NCBI RefSeq assembly: GCF_029227915.1
Contig: NC_079883.1
Span: forward strand, 15,564,001 to 15,624,000
Source of the DNA: Hydractinia symbiolongicarpus
Lineage: Eukaryota > Cnidaria > Hydrozoa > Anthoathecata > Hydractiniidae
Length of the DNA: 60,000 bases
Direction of reading: 5' to 3'
The notes beneath the pieces are model-generated. The model did not search any database. It had not been told where the DNA came from and worked only from the letters and a program-made list of their open reading frames with translations. Positions 33,301 through 43,695 of the stretch are shown here, one piece after another (positions within the stretch are counted from its first letter, which is position 1; every line of letters starts with the position of its first letter). The translations under genes were made by a program, and so were the position numbers.

Positions 33301-34713
33301 TTCAATGTTGTCCCGGGTTGCTTGAATGATACTTTTTTGGTTGAAATACTGTACATTGTATGAATTAACATTGACAAGGGTGAAAGATAAAAGCCAGTGT
33401 GATATTCAGCAATTTTCGACAAATTATCAATGCTTTTTAGGGCGAGTTATTATATTTCGCCCACGATTGTATACACTAGTTAACACCACGTTCTGCATGT
33501 TCGTCTTCACTTTGAATGCACATGACATGCATGAGCATTTAGAAGCTCTATTGACAGTCTTTTGTTTTCAGTTTATGTTCTCGTTGTGTTTTCGGTTTGC
33601 TTGAAATTCTACAACCGCTTACTTCATTTTCCTTAAACCATTTTGAACAGGGAGTGAGCAAAGGTATAGTGAGCAAAAGTAAACACAACGGGAACACAAC
33701 CTGTATTTCCTCGGCCTTTCATGACATTGAAGCTACTTAATCGCTTTTTTCACAACGCTTGTGACCAGCGAATGGACGTTTTAAAATACGATAAACGTTA
33801 GCTTGGCGTCAAAATATATGATGTTCTTAATTGTCGTTTTCAAATGTAACCAATGGCAATTTGCCAGGAACTTTTGTAAGAAAGGATCTGTAGTAATCGA
33901 GCATTGATACTTTCGTGTTTTAGCCTCTGTTCTGTCAAAATTGCAAGTTAATGAGCTAAAGCATCTTAAAGAAGTTTCGAATGACATGTCTCTATCTGCT
34001 TGTGCTACCACATACAACATCGACTTTAATGTTTATGTTGGAAAAGATCTCAAGAAGTCTGATTTGGGTATGCCAAATTTCAGAATCACTGTTTGCAGGT
34101 ATGTGAGAGGAAAACATTTTTTTGTCAGTTAAGATGGATTCTAACGCTGGTCGCATTTGCTAGAAACAGAAACCAATGCAAAAGAACAGCAACTAAAAAC
34201 AGTAGATATAGAACTACTAAGATATTTTCCGTCGCACGCATTTTTATGTTATGGATTACAGCAAAATGTATTCGTCCAAAAGACATTTTTAATAAAGATG
34301 CTGTCAATACCTTCTTCACACTCGAATAGTTAGGACAATTAAAAGCATTTCAACTATAAAAATGCAATAAAATCTAAGAGCAACGAGCCTCGAAGCCAAA
34401 TAAGCTTTTTAAGATAGGAACGTATGCAGGCTCTTAGTAATCGAATTGCTAAGGAACTACTCAAGTCAAACTTGAGTAGTTCAAAAAAGTCAAATTTTAT
34501 CACGGGTTGTATTTATCTCGAGTATTCGATCGTTGAGAAATATATTTCTAATGTTACAGATATTGCGACCCCCCGCCGTCGTTACTCGAAATATCGATTT
34601 TATCAAGGATGTCAGGAGGTGCAAATTTGAAACTGGCAGTTGTTGAACAGGGGACAGTTTCTTTCTATGGAATGTTCGGAGTTGATCTTCCGACACTTGT
34701 CTTACAAGGATAA
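15304..34713 (+). CDS. TSEN54: TSEN54, tRNA-splicing endonuclease subunit Sen54 (9 exons found)
   Basis: Exons joined in phase at GT/AG sites: 15304-15465, 17027-17090, 17167-17250, 17466-17513, 17658-17705, 26506-26558, 32357-32541, 33924-34098, 34560-34713 (TAA). They give about 323 residues. The N-terminal Sen54 domain shows FGHETKEGLFLHPEEALFLL, PLSLEEAYILL and VYSHLCKLGFVVTRF. The C-terminal nuclease-like fold shows IDFNVYVGKD, CDPPPSLLEISIL and LKLAVVEQGTVSFYG. Sen54 is the non-catalytic partner in the TSEN complex that removes tRNA introns in the nucleus. The variable middle is short, so the protein is well below the human 526 residues. The start is unsettled: ATG 15221 could read through, or join by a small intron (15234-15308). 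An AATAAA at 34854 may be the polyadenylation signal. No frame lesion is seen. Confidence 0.88.
15950..16135. repeat. Dispersed repeat copy in TSEN54 intron 1
   Basis: A stretch of about 60 bases beginning TTCTTCAATATGATTTACAC (near 16078) is about 80 percent identical to one near 27230. Both contain a TGATC...GATCAGGRTGA-like core. The GC-rich part just before it (15955-16020) has an inverted CTGCGGC/GCCGCAG stem. The boundaries and class of the family are not determined. Confidence 0.4.
17706..19600. other. Left part of TSEN54 intron 5
   Basis: AT-rich intron DNA with several CTAGCTAG-rich patches (about 18390-18560). A degenerate direct repeat around 19150-19600 has the shared words CTGATTTTTGTTG and GCAATATATCGAAA. 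No exon is seen. Confidence 0.4.
19640..22710 (+). pseudogene. CR1-like non-LTR retrotransposon, dead copy
   Basis: A hydrophobic leader ending in a 2A-like peptide precedes an APE endonuclease (VHQNMRGL, ITLSETHLS, ILGDLNVTYL, SLSDHEMV). Next come a basic linker (KPCPWITHENKKVMNRRN) and a reverse transcriptase: motif 1-2 region (AKITPIYKSGD), motif A (FIDLTKAFDT, about 21669-21698), motif B (GVPQGSILGPLLF), motif C (KYAHDTVVYF) and a thumb. Frameshifts near 20270, 20860, 21200 and 21730 and a TAA at 21579 break it. Motif C has His for Asp. It lies in sense orientation in TSEN54 intron 5. The 5' limit is approximate. Confidence 0.88.
19962..19985 (+). other. 2A-like ribosome-skipping peptide with Asn to Cys change
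   Basis: The sequence codes for LLLACGDIESCPGP, against the 2A consensus D-x-E-x-N-P-G-P, just before the endonuclease domain of the CR1-like element. The core Asp-to-Pro spans these bases. The invariant Asn is Cys (TGC, 19974-19976). 2A peptides at this place are known from APE-type non-LTR elements of several animals. The change probably abolishes skipping in this copy. Confidence 0.7.
23014..23045. repeat. Perfect 32-bp palindrome
   Basis: The two 16-base halves, beginning CTGTAGTTGCATATAT, are exact reverse complements with no spacer. It lies about 300 bases after the retrotransposon coding end. It could be a junction of two inverted transposon ends or a very small foldback. No flanking duplication is evident. 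Confidence 0.6.
23180..24290 (+). pseudogene. Transposase remnant split by a (CCCT)n tract
   Basis: Fragments in changing frames include KCQYFLRELLIPAVTKH, VLGYGRFNSPSICAK (about 23990-24040) and TDRDKQLSKWLRAEQPKIKY (about 24178-24240). The order and spacing match a widespread animal transposase-like family with a G-D-G-R-x-D-S-P-G motif followed by a T-D-R-H-x-Q block, possibly Kolobok-like. The G-D-G-R Asp is Tyr here. Coding-like sequence upstream (23182-23388, NVSTQVDPMLLPFLDQW) may be the N-terminal part. Stops and frame changes show it is dead. Family name uncertain. Confidence 0.45.
23678..23854. repeat. (CCCT)n / (GGGA)n microsatellite, about 177 bp
   Basis: About 44 perfect tetranucleotide units form a strict polypyrimidine strand, with GGGAGGGAGGGA on the other. 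Such DNA can form G-quadruplexes on the minus strand and triplex on the mirror repeat. It sits inside the transposase remnant in TSEN54 intron 5. Open frames across it are artefacts. Confidence 0.97.
24291..26505. other. Right part of TSEN54 intron 5
   Basis: AT-rich intron DNA without supported coding sequence. A short GA run lies at 24960-24981. The last 30 bases give a good acceptor, TTTCGTTTTAG, for the 26506 exon. Confidence 0.4.
26559..32356. other. TSEN54 intron 6 (5.8 kb)
   Basis: Intron between the exon ending TRFKK and the exon starting at 32357. It contains a duplicated word GGGTTGCATAACCTATCT (near 26855 and 26878) and a second copy (about 27215-27300) of the dispersed repeat seen in intron 1. 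Several CTAGCTAG patches also occur. An exon-like frame (28576-28782) has an acceptor-like CTTGCAG before it but no support. No other gene is seen. Confidence 0.4.
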
Positions 34714-34761
34714 CAGTTTATCGACTTAGATATCATATTACATCATTATTAACATCATATT

Positions 34762-34965
34762 ATTAAGTTTGGCGAAACAAGATTGATTTACGTGGAATAA
34801 GTCAACATTCTATGGGACGAGCAGCATATTTGATGGAGAGATGTTTTGAGACGAATAAATCACGTCAGTTGCTATTAAGTTTGCCGAAACAAGAGTGATG
34901 TACTTGGAATAAGTCAGTATTCTGTGGAATAAGCAACATATTCAACGGGAAGATTTTCAAGTCTA
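34762..34965 (+). repeat. Diverged tandem duplication after TSEN54 stop
   Basis: Two units about 112 bases apart share ATTAAGTTTGSCGAAACAAG, GGAATAAGTCA and GCARCATATT. They lie 50-250 bases past the stop, in or next to the 3' untranslated region. The only AATAAA (34854) lies near the end of the first unit. Confidence 0.6.
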
Positions 34966-35893
34966 GAGAAAAATACTGGGATGTCTTGAAAGTTGCGTAG
35001 GTTAAAGTTTAGTGGATTAATTTTTTTCCCTAATACTCGTAGTTAAACTTCGCTTTGATTATCCCTTGAAGTTAGTGTGATTTAATTTTTGCAGCTCTAG
35101 CTTATTCGTACAAATTTTGGCGTAGAAAAAATATTGCCGATTTTGTCAAGTCTGCGCCAAGATTTCTTTTCTCTGTCGTCGTTTTTATAGCCTTTTATAT
35201 CATAATTTTATTTTAAGTTTTTATTGGCTATCACATCTTAAGGTGGGTTCACAGCCATTCGTTGTAGTCGTTCGAATAAGGAGAATACAAAAAATCTATT
35301 CGTTGCAAATAAAAGAATGCAGTTCACACTAGCGCAAAAAATAAAACTGCACACAAGAAATAATACATTTATTTTTAGTTCGGTGCCACTAGTTTTGTTA
35401 CGTCACTCCACTTCAGCACTTTTCTTTATTTATTATACTTAATATTATACTTAATAATAACATACTAGTATATATTTGTAACTATCTGCCGCCCTCAAGA
35501 ATGTTTAAAACATCCATATAACCGCATGGACATTAATCCAGGTATTATCACTGGTGTTGTGTAATATATTAAATACATGGCTACATGTTTGTGGGCCAGA
35601 AGGCAGTCAGAAATGTATGCAAAGTCAGCAATTTTCCCCCCTTTCTAATCGCGAAATAATCCTAACTGTGTGCGAGCAAGCGTTCGCAAGAATGGTAGAG
35701 TGAAAATTAATAAGTGGCAGGCATTATAGCCAATTAAAACATTGAGAAATAAGTTCTTTTGTAAATTAACAGAAATTAATATTAGTACAGTTTTCTTTTT
35801 AAAATACGATTTAAATATTTTAAATACAAAACGAAAAGATTTGGAGGCATATGCAGATAACAGTTTCAGTTCTCACACAACACATAGCAAAAA

Positions 35894-36149
<256 letters not shown>

Positions 36150-36654
36150 AAATATAGAAATTTTGATCAGAATTTCTTAAATATTTTATAAAAATCATGG
36201 TAAATTAAGAAAAAAGTAGTTAGAAAAGTAGTTGTTAGCCTATCTGGGTTTTTTTTCGATACCGATACCAGTTCCCAATCTTCTTTGTTATTTCTTTCAT
36301 CTTTTTAACCTTCTTATTTTGCCACTTGCACACATAAAACAGCCAAATGCTTTATGTACAAAATTATATACACGAAATATATGCAAACCACTTCAAATAT
36401 ATATCACCTCTTTATTTATTTTATGTTATTTGTAGTCAGCTACTGTCTGACTTTCAGAAGATTAATTGTGTGGCTTCTAAATGTCAAGAAATTCGTTTAT
36501 TTTCGTAGGTTTTATATGGGTTTGTTTTTTATCATGTTAGCTTATCAGACTAAGGGCCGCTTCAGTTTATCTGCTTGCATTTGTTAAATGTCATGAAGAA
36601 TTCAAGTAATTTTTAACTGCAAAAGTCAGCCAATCAAAAAGAACTTGTAGTTAT

Positions 36655-37190
36655 GAATGTCTTTTCAGGACAGATAACACTAACCGTATTAGATTGCTTC
36701 GAAGGACACAATATTGATTTTGTTTGCGTTCCTTCAAGTATGACATACCTGGATCCCTGGATCTTACAGTAAATGGTCATGCAAAGAAGTTTACACGTCG
36801 CGCCTTTAATGAATAGTATTTCACACAAATAATGAAACAACTTGATAGTGGAAAAGCATTAGAAGACATCGATGTCCCATTGCAGTTAAGCCTACCAAAG
36901 CCTCTTCATGCCCAGTGGTTAGTAGACCTGTACAACCACATAAATACAGAAGAGGGCAAGAAAATCATTCACTGTGTCCGGAGAGCCTTTGAAATAACCG
37001 AAGCTTTTCAAGCTGGAAAACTACCCTTTACCCGCTGGATCCATTTCATGATACCAATCCTATGGAATCAGAGGAAAATGCTATAGAATTCGACCCGAGA
37101 AGTGTTTGTGAACTTTCTAACTCTCAACTATCGATTGGATACTCGTCCAAAAATCCAAAGTTTGATAAATTTTCCAGCAGTGAATCTAAA
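36655..37190 (+). pseudogene. Pogo/Tigger-like DDE transposase, C-terminal remnant
   Basis: Three frames give one continuous protein signal: NIDFVCVPSSMTYL, then DLTVNGHAKKFTRRAFN, a TAG, YFTQIMKQLDSGKALEDIDV, PLHAQWLVDLYNHINTEEGK, and after a shift near 37035 LDPFHDTNPMESEENAIEF to a TGA near 37190. The block from the histidine-less 'PS.MTYLDP' to 'KPLHA.W..DLYNH' matches the C-terminal half of DDE_1 transposases of pogo type. The catalytic N-terminal half is missing. At least two frameshifts and one stop show it is dead. The superfamily is my best judgement. Confidence 0.6.
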
Positions 37191-40100
37191 TGAGTACCAC
37201 AGGACAATCTCGACCAAAATGCTTTCGAAACATTGTTTGAGCCCCCTGACGAACTTTAGATTATATTAAACTATTATATTCAGGCGCGGAATTAGACTAG
37301 GTCAACCCTGTCACGTGACCTAGTAAAAAAATGCTTGCACCAAACTGTCAGGGTGAACTGATAATTAACCTGTAACAGAATATATAATTAGCCGATGCAG
37401 GATAATTAAACATCTTGTAAAAAATCTGACAATTTTATTAATTCTGCGTTTACCTTTTTTCGTTTCAATTTATCAATTTAAAATTTCAACTTTTTGGATT
37501 TGTCAAACAAAACAATGAATAATTATTTTCTTCAAAATGAAAAACTGCAACTAATCGGACTCTCCAAAAAGAAATTCGAATTCGAGAATTTAGATAACAA
37601 ACGATAAAATTTGTTTAATTCAATATTATCGATTTCGACAAAATACATTCTGTATATATCGTCCACAGGTTTTACAGTCATGTATCGCCTGCTTAGTATG
37701 TTACTTGTTTAATAAAGATATCAAAAGCCAGCTTGATCAAATTTATATACATATATTTTATATATAATATAACTTGTGCATCACATGGCATTGATTTGTA
37801 TTTTTTTAATAAATTCCCTCTTCCAATTAAAAAGTCAAAGAGAGGTTAAAGAGATAATAATTAACAACCTGGTTTTAATGCAGTTTATGGTAAAATTGTG
37901 TTCTTGTTTCTTATTTTTAAAACGTACTTTCTTTTTGAGATCAGCTGTTATCAAACCATGCAGCACTTTCAAAAAATTGTTAACAAGAGAGTAAATTTTA
38001 AAGGCCTAAAAACTTCAGTATTCAAATGCTAATATGTATTTATGGCTGAATTAATTGAATAATAATTCATTGAAATTGAACTTGTTCAGAAGTTTTATAT
38101 TCGAATCTCAAGTTTATACATAACAAGATTTGTATTCTGGAATTTCCAGATTTTTACAGTTCAGTATTGAAAATATCCATTTAAAGTTTTTACTATTATT
38201 TTAGAATACTATATATATGTAAAAATTATTATTTTTAATTTTTTATTTATTAAGTTGTATTTTAACATTGCAAGTTAGTTACAATAATAATTGAGAATTA
38301 GGATACTAATTCATAGGAATGATTTGTTTACCCATTATTCTCCGTATTCAAGGTCTACTTAAAATTTTAGAATCTTCCGGGGTAATGACGGAAATCTTCA
38401 AGTCCCAGGGCTTTTTGTTTTCTATAAGTGTTTATGCGAAGCTGCGATGTTTGTAAGAAAGTTTCGTTTCTGTTATCAATGTCTAAAACACCTAAAACGT
38501 CTTCATACGAGGTTGTTTTTTGTTCGTGTTTAAGCCTATTTCAGGGTTCGCAAAGCCCGTTTTAGCGAAAGCTTCTGGGGCCCCAGACGCTGCTTGGCGG
38601 CCCAAGACCCCTAGCTGTATATTCAAAATTTCTTAGTTGGTCATGATCCGCCCCTGATATTATAATAAACTTTCACCATGTTAAAAAGAAAATATTTTCT
38701 ATTTAAATTAACTCCAGCTTTTTCTTCTTTTTCTAGTTCTTGTGGAACACACATCTTCTAGTTACGGCTGAAAGCTCTCACAAAATCCTAATCTTCTGGG
38801 ATTTAAGTGAAGATATGCCTTTCTTGGACGCGACTAGTAAAATTGACATTTAATCTGCCATTTTAAAAGTTGCTCAGGTTTGACAGAGGTCTCTTTTTGA
38901 TCTTTTTGTCTTGTAAATACTTTGTATGTTTTCTATACTTCTATATGCTCATAAAAATACCATCACATCCATGTAAATCTTAGAAAAACCATTTTCATTA
39001 TTTTAGCTATAATTCACGTAACACTAAGCCAGCTAACGTACATTAGGAACGAAAATTTTCGGACGAAAAAACTTTTTTTTTTGTCCGATTATTTTTCGAA
39101 AATGTTGGTTTTTCTAATTTTTTTAAAAAGGACCAGTGCATAGAAATTATATATAGGGTAATCAGAAAATAAAAAATGCAGTTTTTGAACTTATTATTTT
39201 TGTTATTTTCACATTTGACTGAGGCTCTATCTATAAAGTTGGATCATAAAGACACTTTTTAGATCTTGAGTGAATATATGTACACTTTAAATGCTTCTAG
39301 CCTTCTTTCTGTGTCACTTCCCGTAAGCATTACTTTTAAAATTTAGTTAAAATTCGTTCAAGAGACTTCCCATACATTTTTTGACTTTATAAATCTTGTT
39401 CAAAATTTTTTCCGATGAAATAAAAAATTGTGTCCAAAAGATTTTCCCCCGAAGTTTTTCCGCCAAAAATTTAAGTTCTTAATGTAGTCAGTGTCAGTAG
39501 ATAGCAATAGACAGAGAGCTAGCTAGCTATGTTGTGTTTTACTTTCAAGTTTACTATTTAGTTTGGTAAGTGCATTTTGTGCTAGTCATCGTTATTACTT
39601 CTATTATCTTTTACCAACATGAAGCAAGCCACAAAGCAGTAACAAGGCATATATAGATCTGGTAATAATAATCCTGCAAATGTTAGCTTGGATACTCTGC
39701 TTACCAAAGTATCTTTCCATACATCATAATTTATTGTGTTTGCTTCACAGCAACAGAATAAAATATTTTATCCTATTGGTATAAACGAGTTTCAATGTTT
39801 ACATTTTGACGGGATTTGAACGCTTGTGTATAAAATCTGAAAAATCGACAGATTATAAAATGGGCCAGACTATGTTGAAAAAGAAAGTTAACAGTTATGG
39901 AGAACTGATAATTAGCCTGTAACAGGATAGTTGTCGACGCTTATACGGCTTTAATACGGTAGAGATCTTTTTTTTGCTTAAATTTCCACAATTTTCTTTA
40001 ATATCGACTGTAGTGTATGCCTTTCCCGTGTTTTTCACGCCTGACCATGTCTTTTCAATGTTTTACCATTTCAAGAGCATACATGAATTGAATCAGTTAA

Positions 40101-42510
40101 TCATATATACACTACATATACGGCTAATTATACAGTAACAGCCGCCATATTTGTTATGATGAAGCTGAGGCCATGTAGTGCAGCAAAGTCGGTATTTATA
40201 CGGTTAATTAGCCGGTATCAGTTTGAAAATGAATATCTTTCATGCGCAGTCGTTTCTTGTCCTTTTTTTTATTTTAGGAACTAGGTAGATGGCTATCGGA
40301 AGATCGATATCGAAGAAAAGTGTGGAAATTTAAGCAAATCTTGTTAACTCACTGAGCAGCAAGCTCCTTTTATTCAAACTGGTATGGCAATTCGGTTACA
40401 ATTTTGAATAAAATACGCATATTATTATTGAGTTTGCTGATCAGTGACTAAACAGGAGGGGTTTTCCAACTTTGCCAGCCTGTTTAATTTTTCCTGAAAC
40501 AAGCATCAAAAGCTCATTTTTTTATTAGTTTTATGCTATGAATAAAGTATTTACAGTGCAAGCTTAAATAGAGTCTGTTTTTTGTGATACGGCATATATA
40601 TTTAATCTTGTGCGCTTAACCGAGAGAAGTAATTAAATGCCATGGTGTACGACAGACTGTAGCCTGTTTATTATTTTATTTGATCAAAGTTAGGGTGTTA
40701 TTTTTTTAAAATAGCATTTTCAAAAGGACTACCCATTGGATGTAGCTCAGACGTACGTGAATCCTGTGTACGTGGTTTATTGTATTGACCGCTTGGCAAA
40801 TCATTGTTTAACATTAGCTTTGCAACCTTTATAGGGAAACACATTAGGAAAAAAACAAAATATGTCGTCTGACAGTTTTTGCTATAACGGACCTCTGTAA
40901 ACGGACCTCGAAATAGCAATGGTCACCTTTTGTTGCTTCAATGAATTTCATATCTTCCATGCTTTAAAGTGTTTTCTCGATGCATACAACTTTTATTAGA
41001 AATTTTGACTTAAATTTATTTACTCAAAAACTGATGTAACTTTTTATTTCACTATATTTCAGTCTTGCGTTAGTTAAAAGTAATAAAAAAACGATTTTTA
41101 GCAATTAGTCTAGCATTACATGTTGCAAATGTTAGGCAAGCGAGGCTTGCGTTTGTATTGACTTGCGATGCACCGATGATTAGAAATAGGCTTCGTGTAT
41201 CCTAGAGTAACCAAAAAAAAAACAAGTTTCGTTATAACATTCATAGCTGTACAGATATCTTGTTATATTTACCGCCAACCGCGAAGCCTAACACCCGCGA
41301 AAGTTCATGCATATAAATTAGGGTCAAGTGATTCGCCGACGCTTTTAATAATTTATGATAATTTATGCTAATGACGTAAGAGCGTGCTGAGGGGGTAGCT
41401 GCGGAGGGAGTCTGAAGTGGGGATTTGACCGGTGTGATCAAAAAATGTGTATAGAGTGACTCCACTAAACAACTGTTGGTGTTGTCACGCAAGTATGTCT
41501 TGTATGTGTCTATACATTTTCATGACGTTGCACCATTCTTTTACTACACCTGGTATACCACACTTCTTTGTATAGCTATCACGCAGTAACCACACCATAC
41601 TTACTATGCGACCCTCCGCATATCATACACCGTGTATCACACTAGCACAACACAATCCGTTTAACACATCTTGTCACACCCCGTAGAGCATACTTCGTAC
41701 ACCACACTCGGCATCATGCTCCATATACCAAACTTTGTTACACCCCATAAAGCACACTTCGTACAACACACTTCGAATACTTTATCAGTAACAAAACGTT
41801 GGCAAAAATAAAAAGTCGGCAAAAATATTAGTCACTTGGACAAAATTTAGTCACTTTTCGCCGACTAAATTTTTGAATTTAGTTACTTTTTGCCGACCAT
41901 TTTTTAGACAAAATTGATTAAGAAAGTTTAGATTTTAAAGTTTTTATTTTGAATAAAACAACAACAACAAAATGGTTACGGGTATATAAAAATGTAGTCA
42001 ATTTCAACGTTTTAAAAGCAGCTGGCACCACATAAAAAATTTAAGTTGCGTGAGTGTATTTAACAGGCAAGTCATAAAGGGTTAAAAATGTTTTTTGGCT
42101 GTTCAGTTTGGCTCTTTGAACATTTCACATCAATATCAATATATTTCTTTTTCTTTTCTTTCTTACCACCGACGGTTACGGCACTTTGGCATATTTTTTT
42201 AAAAATGTTCCTTTTATGATTATTATTTTTTATGTTAATATTGGTTTAGTCCCTTTTTTGAAGATTTGTTTGACGTTTTGCACCTAACCTTACACTTTTT
42301 ATACGTGTTCTCTTTACTGGAAATTTTGATATAATACTATCAGAATAATTTTTTATTTATTTTTATTATTTATTTATTATTAACTGTCTTTCAGGCACTT
42401 CCATATTTTACAATGGCTATTCGTCCTATTAAAATAATAATAATATTTAAATAAAGAAATAAGTTATTCTATAAAAAAAACACTGTAAACTGTAGACAAG
42501 ATTAGCAGAG
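37191..42510. other. Repeat-rich intergenic DNA between the two host genes
   Basis: No gene is supported. A 24-base word containing CTGATAATTARCCTGTAACA occurs at about 37355 and 39902, marking copies of a dispersed repeat. A degenerate short repeat built on CACACTTCGTACA fills about 41520-41780. A nearby stretch (41790-41915) has inverted GGCAAAAA and TTTAGTCAC words. A 39-codon frame at 38737-38853 follows an acceptor-like CTTTTTCTAG but joins no known exon. Confidence 0.45.
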
Positions 42511-42520
42511 TTCAAAGTGG

Positions 42521-42908
<388 letters not shown>

Positions 42909-43695
42909 ATGACATCTAATTGTCATTCTTAAGGGCCTAACAGAGTACTAATTAAGGTACTGTATGCATATTTTTACGCAGCGCAATTATTAAAAAATAG
43001 GCATATTGGATTTGGGGTATATATCTCTCTTTTGTAATTTTCGTACATTAGGTGGACACGATATATATCTTGCAATTCTGAAGCAGCGGGAGGCTATATC
43101 TCGGTCGTTTTGATGACGTGGTCTGTAACACAAAGGAGGCTCCTAATTATATTGTTTTTATGCAAAATTATGTCGGTATAAAAGATATATTGCAATTTTA
43201 TTGGTTTGGCCTGCAAAAATACCGCGAAAATTTTCAGCACATATTCTCACCAGCCGGCATGCCGTACATCCATAATGGCACCTTTGTTTATCATGTGGAT
43301 TGTCCTGTGGGAACGATAAAGTGTTAATTATTTTGTTTTTATGGAATTTCTCTGCCTTGTTTATGTGAATAAAGTAGATGAGGTAAACCCTATGTTATAT
43401 TTCACCTCAATGTGCAGAAACAAGTAATATAATTTATCTGATTGCCAAGTTTCGCTCAGCTACTTTGCTAACTAGCCAGAAAAGAGTGGTTAGCTAGCTA
43501 ATGTACGTTTCTATTTATGTAGTCAAACAAGTAGCCACCAATGTTAGTTATCGAAAAATCAAAAAAATATATAAGTGGCTAAGCTTTAGCTAAGTATCTG
43601 GCTACCTTTAGATGGATATATATTGCTATATTTCCTATGTTTTAGGGTTGTGTGAGCACTGAGAGTGGATTTAAGCTATCCATTTTGTTAAAAAA

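Noticed and set aside
33924-34098. Segment with CATTYNIDFNVYVGKD first read as a piggyBac transposase remnant
   Set aside because: It joins in phase to the exons on both sides and matches the Sen54 C-terminal domain much better.
38737-38853. Considered as the last exon of TSEN54
   Set aside because: The true C-terminal exon (34560-34713) joins in phase and carries the conserved Sen54 ending. This frame would also have the wrong phase.
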